Below are positions 30,776 to 39,074 of a stretch of DNA of 64,000 bases, piece after piece. This DNA comes from Porphyrobacter sp. CACIAM 03H1 (GTDB lineage: Bacteria > Pseudomonadota > Alphaproteobacteria > Sphingomonadales > Sphingomonadaceae). The translations under genes were made by a program, and so were the position numbers. Within the stretch, counting starts at the first letter, position 1, and each line of letters begins with the position of its first letter. The stretch spans positions 248,001-312,000 of the forward strand of contig NZ_CP021378.1 in assembly GCF_002215495.1 (NCBI RefSeq), given 5' to 3'. The notes beneath the pieces were generated by a model. That model was not told where the DNA came from. It did not search any database and saw only the letters and a program-made list of their open reading frames with translations.

Positions 30776-31497
30776 CACGCGGCCTCCCGTTCCCGCACGG
30801 TGCGGAACTCGATCTTCTTGTCGTAGGGCGCGCCGCAGACGATGCGGTTCACGAAGACGCCGGCAAGGTGGATCTGGTCGGGATCGAGGCTGCCCGCCGG
30901 CACCACCTCCTCGACCTCGGCCACGCAGATCTTCCCGCAGGTCGCGGCGGGCAGGTTGAAATTGCGCGCGGTCTTGCGGAACACGAGGTTGCCGGTCTCG
31001 TCGGCCTTCCACGCCTTGACGATCGACAGGTCGGCGAAAATGCCGTGTTCGAGGATATAGGTCTGCATCACCCCGTCGCGATCGGGGAAGTCCTTGTGCT
31101 CCTTGCCCTTGGCGACCTCGGTGCCGACGCCGGTGCGGGTGTAGAAGCCGGGAATGCCCGCGCCCCCGGCCCGCATCCGCTCGGCCAGCGTGCCCTGCGG
31201 GCAGAACTCGACTTCCAGCTCGCCGGCCAGATACTGCCGCTCGAACTCCTTGTTCTCGCCGACATAGGAGCTGATCATCTTCCTGACCTGCCGCGTGCGC
31301 AGCAGCTTGCCGATGCCCTCGTTGTCGATCCCGGCATTGTTGCTGGCGAAGGTCAGGCCGGTCACGCCGCTGTCGCGAATCGCGTCGAGCAGTCTTTCGG
31401 GGAGGCCGCAAAGGCCGAAGCCTCCGGCGGCGATCAGCATGTCGTTGCGCAGCACGCCCTCGAGCGCGCTGGCGGCATCGGGATAGAGCTTGGTCAT
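30775..31497 (-). CDS. scoA: 3-oxoacid CoA-transferase, alpha subunit
   Basis: Subunit A of succinyl-CoA:3-ketoacid CoA transferase. The 240-residue protein begins TKLYPDAASALEGVLRNDMLIAAGGFGLCGLPE, typical for family I alpha subunits, and includes SYVGENKEFERQYLAGELEVEFCPQGTL. It is probably the first gene of a five-gene minus-strand unit (scoA, lipoprotein, scoB, hydrolase, CaiB-type transferase). The upstream 470 bases hold several palindromes that could control it. Confidence 0.95.
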   Translation of the reverse strand: MTKLYPDAASALEGVLRNDMLIAAGGFGLCGLPERLLDAIRDSGVTGLTFASNNAGIDNEGIGKLLRTRQVRKMISSYVGENKEFERQYLAGELEVEFCPQGTLAERMRAGGAGIPGFYTRTGVGTEVAKGKEHKDFPDRDGVMQTYILEHGIFADLSIVKAWKADETGNLVFRKTARNFNLPAATCGKICVAEVEEVVPAGSLDPDQIHLAGVFVNRIVCGAPYDKKIEFRTVREREAA

Positions 31498-31607
31498 CGG
31501 GCCTGCCTGCTATCTGTTGTATCGTGCAAGGACGATCCCTCTCTCGGGGACAGGCAGTGATTAGTGCGTTCCGGCGAGGCTGTCACGCCCGCGCGCACGA
31601 CAAAGTC

Positions 31608-31633
31608 GAATCGCGATTCATGTTGCGATGCAA
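31608..31633. promoter_or_regulatory. Palindromes upstream of scoA
   Basis: A perfect 12-base palindrome GAATCGCGATTC (31608-31619) is followed by TTGC-GAT-GCAA (31623-31633). They lie 110-135 bases upstream of the scoA start and could be regulator sites for the ketone-body operon. No named regulator is assigned. Confidence 0.35.
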
Positions 31634-31698
31634 TAGGGTCTGGAGGCGCCATTCGTGCCCACTCTTTGAGCGATTGCCACCAAAATAGGCAGCAATTT

Positions 31699-31720
31699 GC
31701 AAGTTTGCGCACAAACTTGC
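31699..31720. promoter_or_regulatory. Perfect 9-base inverted repeat in the scoA/CDC48 intergenic region
   Basis: GCAAGTTTG, the spacer CGCA and CAAACTTGC form a perfect inverted repeat, with an A/T content higher than its surroundings. It is midway between the scoA start and the predicted small RNA. It looks like a dimeric-repressor operator (TetR-like spacing), but the regulator is unknown. Confidence 0.45.
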
Positions 31721-31773
31721 ATCGTTAAGGCACTTGATTGCGTTCTTTGCATCTTTCCGGGTATCTTTCGCAC

Positions 31774-31802
31774 TTGCACAATGTCCCGGTTTGCGCCATT
31801 AA
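31774..31802 (+). promoter_or_regulatory. Predicted promoter of the candidate small RNA
   Basis: TTGCAC and CATTAA are separated by 17 bases and would start transcription near 31808, exactly where the first hairpin of the candidate small RNA begins. The -10 match is weak (three of six consensus bases). Confidence 0.35.
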
Positions 31803-31807
31803 GAAGC

Positions 31808-31866
31808 TGCCTTTCAGGCATCCTCTCCCAAACTTTTCAAGCCCGGCCTCGTGCCGGGCTTTTTTC
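31808..31866 (+). ncRNA. Candidate small regulatory RNA with intrinsic terminator
   Basis: A compact non-coding unit of about 59 bases. It has a 5' hairpin TGCCT-TTC-AGGCA (31808-31820), an unpaired pyrimidine-rich segment TCCTCTCCCAAACTTTTC (31821-31838), and a strong Rho-independent terminator. The hairpin / exposed CUCUCCC / terminator layout is that of trans-acting bacterial sRNAs that pair with Shine-Dalgarno sequences. No protein gene lies between 31498 and this terminator, so the terminator needs its own transcript. Confidence 0.55.
31839..31866 (+). terminator. Rho-independent terminator
   Basis: AAGCCCGGC and GCCGGGCTT pair perfectly around a CTCGT loop and run into a T-tract (TTTTTC after the stem). 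This is the clearest intrinsic terminator in the window. It lies upstream of the CDC48-like gene with no protein gene in front of it. Confidence 0.8.
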
Positions 31867-31970
31867 TTGCCTGCGGTCCGGCCACCAGCCCCGCCCGCCG
31901 CGCCGCCGATTGCATTCGATTGGCGCGCTTCCTAGCTATCGGTCCTGCAACCCCAGCACAGGAACGCCCG

Positions 31971-34277
31971 ATGGCCGACGCCGAAACCGCCGCCCCCGCC
32001 CGCACCGTCCGGCTCCAGGTCGCCCCTGCGCGGCAGGAGGAATCCGGCGCCGGGATCGCGCGGATGCCGCGCAGCGCCTTCCAGAAGCTCGGGATCACCG
32101 AGGGCGACGTGGTCGAGATCCGGGGCAAGCGCGTCACCGCCGCGATCGCCATGGCCGCCTACCCCGAGGACGATGCGCTCGACGTGGTGCGCCTCGACGG
32201 CCTGCAGCGCGGCAATGCGCAAGGGGGGTCGGGCGAGCATGTCGAGATCGCCCGCGGCGAATCGCGCCCCGCCACCCGCGTGGTCTTCGCCCCCGCCCAG
32301 CGCGAGATGCGGCTCCAGGGGCCGACCCAGGCCTTGAAGCGCAACTTCTTCCGCCGCCCGCTGGTCGCCGGCGACCTCGTCGCCACCACCGGCCAGCAGC
32401 CGGTGCAGAACATGCCCGCCGACGTGCGCCAGCTGCTGCGCGCGCCGGCCTATGCCCTGACCCAGATCCGCCTCACCGTGGCTTCGACCAGCCCCAAGGG
32501 CATCGTCCACATCGACGAGAACACCGAGGTCGAGCTGCGCGCCGAGTTCGAGGAACCGCGCGATGGCCGCGCCGTCGTCAACTATGACGATGTCGGCGGG
32601 ATGGAGGAGACCATCCGCGCCCTGCGCGAGATGGTCGAGCTGCCGCTGCGCTATCCCGAACTCTTCATCCGCCTCGGGGTCGAGCCGCCCAAGGGTGTGC
32701 TGCTCCACGGCCCGCCGGGCACCGGCAAGACCCGCCTTGCGCAGGCCGTCGCGAACGAGAGCGACGCCGAGTTCTTCACCATCAACGGGCCCGAGATCAT
32801 GGGCTCGGGCTATGGCGAATCCGAGAAGCGCCTGCGCGAGGTGTTCGAGGAGGCGACCCGCGCCGCACCCGCAATCATCTTCATCGACGAGATCGATTCG
32901 ATCGCTCCCAAGCGCACCCAGGTGCCGGGCGAGGCGGAGAAGCGCCTCGTCGCCCAGCTGCTGACGCTGATGGACGGGCTGGAGCAGCGTGCCAACCTCG
33001 TTGTCATCGCAGCGACCAATCGTCCCGATGCCATCGACGAGGCGTTGCGCCGTCCGGGCCGCTTCGACCGCGAGATCGTGATCGGCGTCCCCGACCAGCG
33101 CGGGCGGCGCGAGATCCTCGCGATCCACACCCGCGGGATGCCGCTTGAGCAGGCCGTCGACCTCGACGAACTCGCCCGCGTCACCCACGGCTTCGTCGGC
33201 GCGGATATCGCCGCGCTGGCCCGCGAGGCCGCAATCGAGGCGGTGCGCCGTATCATGCCGCGCCTCGACCTCGACGAACGCACCATCCCGCCCGAGGTGC
33301 TGGAAGACCTGTGCGTCACCCGCGACGATTTCCTCTCCGCCCTCAAGCGCGTCCAGCCCTCGGCGATGCGCGAGGTGATGGTGCAGGTGCCGAACATCGG
33401 CTGGGACGACATCGGCGGTGCGGGCGATTCGGTCGACAGGCTGAAGGAGGGGATCGAGCTTCCCCTCAAGAACCCCGACGCCTTCCGCCGCCTCGGCATC
33501 CGCCCGGCCAAGGGCTTCCTGCTCTACGGCCCACCGGGCACCGGCAAGACCCTGCTGGCCAAGGCCGTCGCCAAGGAGGCGGAGGCGAACTTCATCTCGA
33601 TGAAATCCAGCGACCTGCTGTCGAAATGGTACGGCGAGAGCGAGCAGCAGATCGCCCGCCTCTTCGCCCGCGCCCGCGCGGTCGCGCCTTGCGTGGTCTT
33701 CATCGACGAGATCGATTCGCTGGTCCCCGCGCGCGGCTCCGGGCAGGGCGAGCCGCAGGTCACGGGGCGGGTGGTCAACACCATCCTCGCCGAGATGGAC
33801 GGGCTGGAGGAGCTGCAATCGGTGGTGGTGATCGGCGCCACCAACCGGCCGACGCTCGTCGATCCCGCCCTGCTGCGCCCCGGCCGCTTCGACGAGCTGG
33901 TCTATGTGGGCACCCCCGACAAGGCTGGGCGCGAGCACATCCTGAAGATCCACACGGCGAAGATGCCGCTGGGCGAGGATGTCGATCTGGCGGGCCTTGC
34001 CGCCGAGACCGACCGCTTCACCGGGGCGGACCTCGAAGACCTCGTGCGCCGTGCGGGCCTAGCCGCCCTGCGCCGCGTGGGGGGCGAGGTGAGCGCGGTC
34101 GAGGGCCGCGACTTCGCCGCCGCGCTCAAGGATTCGCGCGCCACGGTGACGCCCGAGATGGAGAGCGAATACCTCAAGATGCGCGGCGAGCTGAAGAAGC
34201 GCGCGGCGGCGGTGCAGCCGATCGGCTTCCTCTCGCCCGAGATGCTGACCCCGACGCGGGAGAAAAAGCACGATTGA
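31971..34277 (+). CDS. CDC48/VCP-like double AAA+ ATPase
   Basis: 768-residue protein built like archaeal VAT and eukaryotic p97: an N-terminal double-psi barrel-type substrate domain (about 1-190, [20 protein letters not shown]) and two AAA+ domains. D1 and D2 each have Walker A GPPGTGKT, Walker [17 protein letters not shown] and arginine fingers ([18 protein letters not shown]). D2 includes the pore-loop segment [10 protein letters not shown]. Such unfoldases extract or remodel proteins; the substrate in bacteria is largely uncharacterised. The start at 31971 has AGGAACG upstream. The gene is convergent with polA, 24 bases away. Confidence 0.93.
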   Translation: MADAETAAPARTVRLQVAPARQEESGAGIARMPRSAFQKLGITEGDVVEIRGKRVTAAIAMAAYPEDDALDVVRLDGLQRGNAQGGSGEHVEIARGESRPATRVVFAPAQREMRLQGPTQALKRNFFRRPLVAGDLVATTGQQPVQNMPADVRQLLRAPAYALTQIRLTVASTSPKGIVHIDENTEVELRAEFEEPRDGRAVVNYDDVGGMEETIRALREMVELPLRYPELFIRLGVEPPKGVLLHGPPGTGKTRLAQAVANESDAEFFTINGPEIMGSGYGESEKRLREVFEEATRAAPAIIFIDEIDSIAPKRTQVPGEAEKRLVAQLLTLMDGLEQRANLVVIAATNRPDAIDEALRRPGRFDREIVIGVPDQRGRREILAIHTRGMPLEQAVDLDELARVTHGFVGADIAALAREAAIEAVRRIMPRLDLDERTIPPEVLEDLCVTRDDFLSALKRVQPSAMREVMVQVPNIGWDDIGGAGDSVDRLKEGIELPLKNPDAFRRLGIRPAKGFLLYGPPGTGKTLLAKAVAKEAEANFISMKSSDLLSKWYGESEQQIARLFARARAVAPCVVFIDEIDSLVPARGSGQGEPQVTGRVVNTILAEMDGLEELQSVVVIGATNRPTLVDPALLRPGRFDELVYVGTPDKAGREHILKIHTAKMPLGEDVDLAGLAAETDRFTGADLEDLVRRAGLAALRRVGGEVSAVEGRDFAAALKDSRATVTPEMESEYLKMRGELKKRAAAVQPIGFLSPEMLTPTREKKHD

Positions 34278-34301
34278 TGCGGGCTTCCGCGCGCGCGGTG
34301 C

Positions 34302-37154
34302 CTAATGCGCCGCGTCCCACGACAGCCCGGTGCCGATCTCGACCCCGAGCGGCACCGTCAGTTCCACCGCAGGCAGCGCGGCTTCGGCCATCACCTGCCG
34401 GATGATCGGCGTGGCGGCCTCGACGCGGGCTTCGGGCAGCTCGAACACCAGTTCGTCGTGCACCTGCAGCAGCATCCGCACATCGTGCAGCCCCGCCTCG
34501 GCCAAGGCAGGCAGCATCCGCGCCATCGCGCGCTTGATGATGTCGGCGCTGGTGCCCTGGATCGGCGCGTTGATCGCGGCGCGCTCGCTGCCCTGCCGTT
34601 CGGCCTGGTTCTTGGAATTGATCCGCGGGAACCACGTCTTGCGGCCGAACAGCGTCTCGGAATAGCCGCGCGTCCGCACGCTCTCGAGCGTCTCGTGGAT
34701 ATACCTCTGGATGCCCGGGAAGCGCTGGAAATAGGTGTCGATCATCGCCTGCGCCTCGTCCGGCTCGACTTCGAGCCGCGCGGCGAGGCCCCAGCGGCTG
34801 ATGCCGTAGAGGATCGCGAAGTTGATCGTCTTGGCCCGGGCGCGGGTGTCGCGCGTCACCTCGCCGAACATCTCCTGCGCGGTGCGGGCGTGGATGTCCT
34901 CGCCGTGGGCGAAGGCCTCCTTGAGGCTCGCGACATCGGCCATGTGCGCGGCGAGGCGCAGTTCGATCTGCGAATAGTCCGCCGCCAGCAGGACGTTGCC
35001 GGCTTCGGGCACGAAGGCCTCGCGGATCTGGCGGCCGATGGCGGTGCGGATCGGGATGTTCTGGAGGTTCGGATCGGTCGATGACAGCCGCCCGGTCTGC
35101 GCGCCGACGAGCGAGTAGCTGGTGTGGACGCGGCCCGTATCGGGGTTGATCGCCTCCTGAAGCGCATCGGTATAGGTCGACTTCAGCTTCGCCAGCTGCC
35201 GCCATTCGAGCACCAGCCGGGCGATGGGCGCGCCTTCCGCCGCGAGCTTCTCCAGCACGGTCACGTCGGTCGAATACTGCCCGCTCTTGCCCTTCTTGCC
35301 GCCCTGGTAGCCGAGCTTGTCGAACAGGATGTCGCCCAGTTGCTTGGGGCTGCCGACGGTGAACTCCTGCCCGGCGGCGGCGTGGATCTCGCCCTCCAGC
35401 CGGGCGATCTCGCGCGAGAATTCCTCCGACAGCTTCGCCAGCCGCGCGCGGTCGACCTTGATGCCCTCGCGCTCCATGCGGGCGACGACGGGGATCAGCG
35501 GGCGGTCGACGCGCTCGTAAACCCGGCTGCCGCCCTCGATGGCGAGGCGCGGCTTGAGGTGGCAATGGAGCCGCCAGGTGATGTCGGCATCCTCGGCGGC
35601 ATAGGCAGTGGCGCGCTCGAGCGGCACCTCGTTGAAGCCGATCGCCTTCTTGCCGGTGCCGCACAGGTCCTTGAACGGGATCGGGGTGTGGCCGAGGTGG
35701 CGCTGCGACAGCTCGTCCATCCCGTGCCCGCCGCCGATGCCTTCCTCCGAGCGGCCTGCGTCGAGCGCGAAGCTGATCACCATCGTGTCGTCGATGGGGG
35801 CGACCGCGATCCCGCGCCGGGCGAGGATGTTGAGATCGTACTTGCCGTTCTGGAACACCTTGAGCACCGCCTGGTCCTCGAGCAGAGGCTTCAGCGCGGC
35901 GAGCGCGGCGGCCTCCTCGATCTGCTCGGGGCGCTCGGCGAACATGTCGCTGCCACCGTGGCCGAGGGGAATGTAGCAGGCATCGTTGGGGCCGAGGGCA
36001 AGGCTGATGCCGCACAGCCCGGCGCGCATCGGATCGAGCGAGGTGGTTTCGGTGTCGACCGCCACCATCTGCGCGGCGCGGGCGCGCGCGATCCACGCCT
36101 CGAGCCGCTCCATCGTCTGCACCGTCTCGTAGGCCGCGTGGTCGATCGCGGCGAAATCGGGGAGAGGCTGGCGGTTCGCCTCCCCTGCCCCGGCACCGTT
36201 CGCCCCGGCGGTGGTGGGCTTGGGCGGATTGAGCTGCACCGAAGGCGACGGACTCCCCGCCCCCGCATCCAGCCGACGCAGCAGCGAGGTGAAGCCGTGC
36301 TCGGTCAGGAAGGCCGCGAGCGGCGCGGGCGGGACCGGGCCGAGCTTCATCTCCTCGAGCGGCTGGGGGAGGTCGCAATCTTCCTTGAGCGTGACGAGGA
36401 TCTTGGAAAGCTCGGCATCGCCGCGCCCTTCGATCAGGCGCTCCTTGAGCTTGCCGGCCTTCATCGCGGGGGCAGCATCGAGCGCGGCGGTGAGCGAGCC
36501 GTGCTCGGCAATCAGCTTGCTCGCGGTCTTGGGGCCGATGCCGAAGATGCCGGGCACGTTGTCGACCGAATCGCCCATCAGCGCCAGCACATCGCCCACC
36601 AGTTCCGGGCCGACGCCGAACTTCTCCTCGACCTCGGGGAGCCAGATGCGCTGGTTCTTCATCGTGTCGAGCATGTCGATGCGGGCCGGACCGTCCGGGC
36701 CGTCCACCTCGGAGATCAGCTGCATCAGGTCCTTGTCGGAGGAGACGATGGTCACGTCCCACCCCCGGCGCTGCGCCTCGCGGGCGTAGGAGGCGATGAG
36801 GTCGTCGGCTTCCAGCCCCTCGACCTCGATGCAGGGCAGGCTGAAGGCGCGGGTGGCGTCGCGGATCAGCGGGAACTGCGGCTTCAGGTCCTCGGGCGGT
36901 TCGGGGCGGTTGGCCTTGTAGTGTTCGTAAAGCTCGTTGCGGAAGCTCACGCCGCTCGCATCGAGGATCACCGCGAGGTGCGTGGGGCCGTCGGCCGCGT
37001 CGAGATCGGCGGCGAGCTTCCACAGCATCGTCGTGTAGCCGTAGACCGCACCAACCGGTGTGCCTGCGGGGTTCGTCAGCGGCGGCAGGCGGTGATAGGC
37101 CCGGAAGATGTAGGACGAACCGTCGACGAGATAGAGATGCTGCTTATCGGCCAT
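34302..37154 (-). CDS. polA: DNA polymerase I
   Basis: Replaces RNA primers and fills repair gaps. The 950-residue protein has the 5'-nuclease domain (about 1-290, with ILDASGVSFRNELYEHYKAN and GDSVDNVPG). The 3'-5' exonuclease domain carries the active Exo I motif VDTETTSLD, and the family A polymerase domain shows motif A DYSQIELRLAAH, motif B RAKTINFAILYG and motif C QVHDELVFELPE. Both nuclease activities look intact. The start at 37154 (MADKQHLYLVDGSSYIFRAYH) is the standard N-terminus. Confidence 0.98.
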   Translation of the reverse strand: MADKQHLYLVDGSSYIFRAYHRLPPLTNPAGTPVGAVYGYTTMLWKLAADLDAADGPTHLAVILDASGVSFRNELYEHYKANRPEPPEDLKPQFPLIRDATRAFSLPCIEVEGLEADDLIASYAREAQRRGWDVTIVSSDKDLMQLISEVDGPDGPARIDMLDTMKNQRIWLPEVEEKFGVGPELVGDVLALMGDSVDNVPGIFGIGPKTASKLIAEHGSLTAALDAAPAMKAGKLKERLIEGRGDAELSKILVTLKEDCDLPQPLEEMKLGPVPPAPLAAFLTEHGFTSLLRRLDAGAGSPSPSVQLNPPKPTTAGANGAGAGEANRQPLPDFAAIDHAAYETVQTMERLEAWIARARAAQMVAVDTETTSLDPMRAGLCGISLALGPNDACYIPLGHGGSDMFAERPEQIEEAAALAALKPLLEDQAVLKVFQNGKYDLNILARRGIAVAPIDDTMVISFALDAGRSEEGIGGGHGMDELSQRHLGHTPIPFKDLCGTGKKAIGFNEVPLERATAYAAEDADITWRLHCHLKPRLAIEGGSRVYERVDRPLIPVVARMEREGIKVDRARLAKLSEEFSREIARLEGEIHAAAGQEFTVGSPKQLGDILFDKLGYQGGKKGKSGQYSTDVTVLEKLAAEGAPIARLVLEWRQLAKLKSTYTDALQEAINPDTGRVHTSYSLVGAQTGRLSSTDPNLQNIPIRTAIGRQIREAFVPEAGNVLLAADYSQIELRLAAHMADVASLKEAFAHGEDIHARTAQEMFGEVTRDTRARAKTINFAILYGISRWGLAARLEVEPDEAQAMIDTYFQRFPGIQRYIHETLESVRTRGYSETLFGRKTWFPRINSKNQAERQGSERAAINAPIQGTSADIIKRAMARMLPALAEAGLHDVRMLLQVHDELVFELPEARVEAATPIIRQVMAEAALPAVELTVPLGVEIGTGLSWDAAH

Positions 37155-37381
37155 GCCGCCTGCTAGCAGGCGCGGGCGGGTGCGGGTAGAGGTTTGGGCG
37201 GGCGCCTCTTGTGTGAATTGTGGCCGAATTGCGGCAAGATTGAGGCGCCTTGCCTCATTTGATCTTGTCACGCCCCTGCCCCGTCCCTAGCTTGGCACAC
37301 GAACCGGACGAGAGAGAACCCGGTCGCCGCGCCCGTCTGCAAGGGTCGCGTGTCATCCGCAGGAACATAAGGAAACACATC

Positions 37382-37669
37382 ATGCGCAAGATCATCCTCG
37401 CTGCCGCCATCGCCACCTCGGCGCTCGGCCTCGCCGCGTGCAGCAACAACACCGAAACCGAAACCGAAGAAGCCGTCGACGCGATGGCCGCCGACGCCGA
37501 AGCCAATGCCGACAGCGCGGGCGAAGCCATCGAAGGCGCGACCACCGAAACCGCGACCGACGTCGAAGCGGCTGCCGACGGCGCCGCTGCCTCGGCCGAG
37601 CGCACCGCCGACGAAATCGCCGCCGACGCCGCCAACGTGGCTGCGGAAGCCGAGGAAGCCGCCGAGTAA
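37382..37669 (+). CDS. Small alanine-rich lipoprotein
   Basis: 95-residue predicted lipoprotein: signal ending in lipobox LAAC at about residue 20, then a very Ala/Glu/Thr-rich helical region (repeated AxxA patterns such as ADAEANADSAGEAIEGA) likely to form a coiled coil in the envelope. No family is recognised; it is comparable in style to small entericidin or apolipoprotein-like envelope peptides. The ATG at 37382 has AAGGAAAC upstream. The gene ends just before a two-way terminator. Confidence 0.72.
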   Translation: MRKIILAAAIATSALGLAACSNNTETETEEAVDAMAADAEANADSAGEAIEGATTETATDVEAAADGAAASAERTADEIAADAANVAAEAEEAAE

Positions 37670-37702
37670 TCCGGCGCTCCCCGCCACCGCGGACGGAAAA
37701 GG

Positions 37703-37736
37703 AAAAGGGCGGCTGCCGCGAGGCGCCGCCCTTTTT
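37703..37736. terminator. Bidirectional terminator between lipoprotein and beta-lactamase-like genes
   Basis: AAAAGGGCGGC and GCCGCCCTTTT form an 11-base stem with an 11-base loop. On the plus strand it ends in TTTTT and on the minus strand the same stem also runs into Ts, so it can serve both converging genes. Confidence 0.75.
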
Positions 37737-37763
37737 CATGGCCGCTATCCGCGAGGAAGGGCG

Positions 37764-38795
37764 TCAGCCGCCGGTGGCGTAGGGGGCGCTCGCCCAGTTG
37801 CGGGTCGGGTTGGCCTGGGCCTTGACCGCGAAGCCATCGTAGAGCGCACGCGCAATCGCGGCGATCCGCTCCTCGCGGGCGAGCTTGCTGCCCTGCCCGG
37901 TGACGTAGATCGCGACCGCGATCACCCGCCCGTCGGGACATTCGATCAGGCCGATGTCGCTCGAGGTGTTGTTGAGCGAGCCGGTCTTGTGGCTGACCCG
38001 CGCCTCGAGCGGGATATGCGCCGGGATACGGCGCTTGCCGGTGACGGTGCGGCTCATGGCGGAAAGGATCACCCGGCGGCTCTCGTCGGAGAGATACTCG
38101 CCCCGGTAGAGCCCCGCGAGCAGGCGCACCATCGCGCGCGGGGTGGCGGCATCCCGGGTGTCGATGTGGGTCGCGGGGTTGTATTCGCCGTCGTCGCGCA
38201 CCAGCGTGGCGATGTCGCGATTGATCGAGAAGGGCGCGATGCCCTTGCGCTGCATCCATGCGTTGACCGCCTGCGGCCCGCCGACCGCCGCCAGCAGCGC
38301 GTCGGTGGCGGGGTTGGACGAGCGGGTGATCATGATCTCGATCAGGTCGATCGCCGGCATGTACTGCCCGGGACGCACCGGCGCGCGGGCCGAGGAGAAC
38401 TTGGCCGAGGCGACGGGCATCATCAGCGGGAATTCGCTGGTGAGCGAATAGCGGCCCTGCTCGACCAGCTCCATGAAGGTCGCGGCGACCGCGATCTTGC
38501 TGGTCGAGGCCATCGGGAACAGCTGGTCGCCGAGCACCATCACTTCCTCGCCCGTGGCAAGGTCAATGGCGGCAACGCCGATGCGGCCCATCGCCGGATT
38601 GGCGAGATCGGCGATGCGCTGCTCGAAGCTCGAAGCGTAGATCGCATCGAAGCTCTGCGGCTGGCGGACCTGGGTGCCGAAGGTGCTGTCGAAGGTGGCC
38701 TGGAGCTCGTCTTGGCTCGCCGCTGCCGGACTGGCGAGCGCCGCGAGCGAGGCGGCAAGGCCGGTCAGGACGGCGAGGAAGCGGGGGCGTGCCAT
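37764..38795 (-). CDS. Class A beta-lactamase-fold serine hydrolase
   Basis: 343-residue exported protein (signal peptide about 1-27, ending PAAAS). The serine-hydrolase SxxK motif is S97-TS-K100 (MASTSKIAVAATFME), the second motif is SSN (RSSNPATD) and the third KTG (SHKTGSLNN). The omega-loop reads DGEYNPATHIDTRDAATP, which aligns a Asp rather than the usual Glu at Ambler position 166 while keeping the Asn at 170. It could be a weak beta-lactamase or a non-antibiotic serine hydrolase. The promoter region is shared with the divergent DUF305 gene. Confidence 0.85.
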   Translation of the reverse strand: MARPRFLAVLTGLAASLAALASPAAASQDELQATFDSTFGTQVRQPQSFDAIYASSFEQRIADLANPAMGRIGVAAIDLATGEEVMVLGDQLFPMASTSKIAVAATFMELVEQGRYSLTSEFPLMMPVASAKFSSARAPVRPGQYMPAIDLIEIMITRSSNPATDALLAAVGGPQAVNAWMQRKGIAPFSINRDIATLVRDDGEYNPATHIDTRDAATPRAMVRLLAGLYRGEYLSDESRRVILSAMSRTVTGKRRIPAHIPLEARVSHKTGSLNNTSSDIGLIECPDGRVIAVAIYVTGQGSKLAREERIAAIARALYDGFAVKAQANPTRNWASAPYATGG

Positions 38796-39074
38796 GCGCA
38801 AAGAATACTCCAACAGGGTTGCGGCGGGCTTAACGGCCGGACTTATCCACGCCCGACTCGGCGCGGCAAGGGGGCAATTTGCCGCTTGCGATGAACGGTG
38901 CGCCGCCCACGACCGGCTCGCCGCACCGCCGGTCGGCGCGGGGCGACACGGCAAGCCCTTGCTCGACCATGATAGCAGGTTCGTCGATTGGGCTCTTGCG
39001 GCACCTCGGAGGCACTTGACTGCACGCGGGGCTGCGGCAGTCTGGCGGTCAAGACCGATCCAAGGGGACCATCC

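Noticed and set aside
31697..32587. 296-codon plus-strand frame starting in the scoA-CDC48 gap
   Set aside because: It runs through the intrinsic terminator and into the CDC48-like gene in a different frame; its translation is Arg/Pro-rich shadow sequence.
38840..38870. A TTATCCACG-like DnaA box in the beta-lactamase/DUF305 gap
   Set aside because: A single near-match with no further boxes, no A/T-rich unwinding region and no origin genes nearby.
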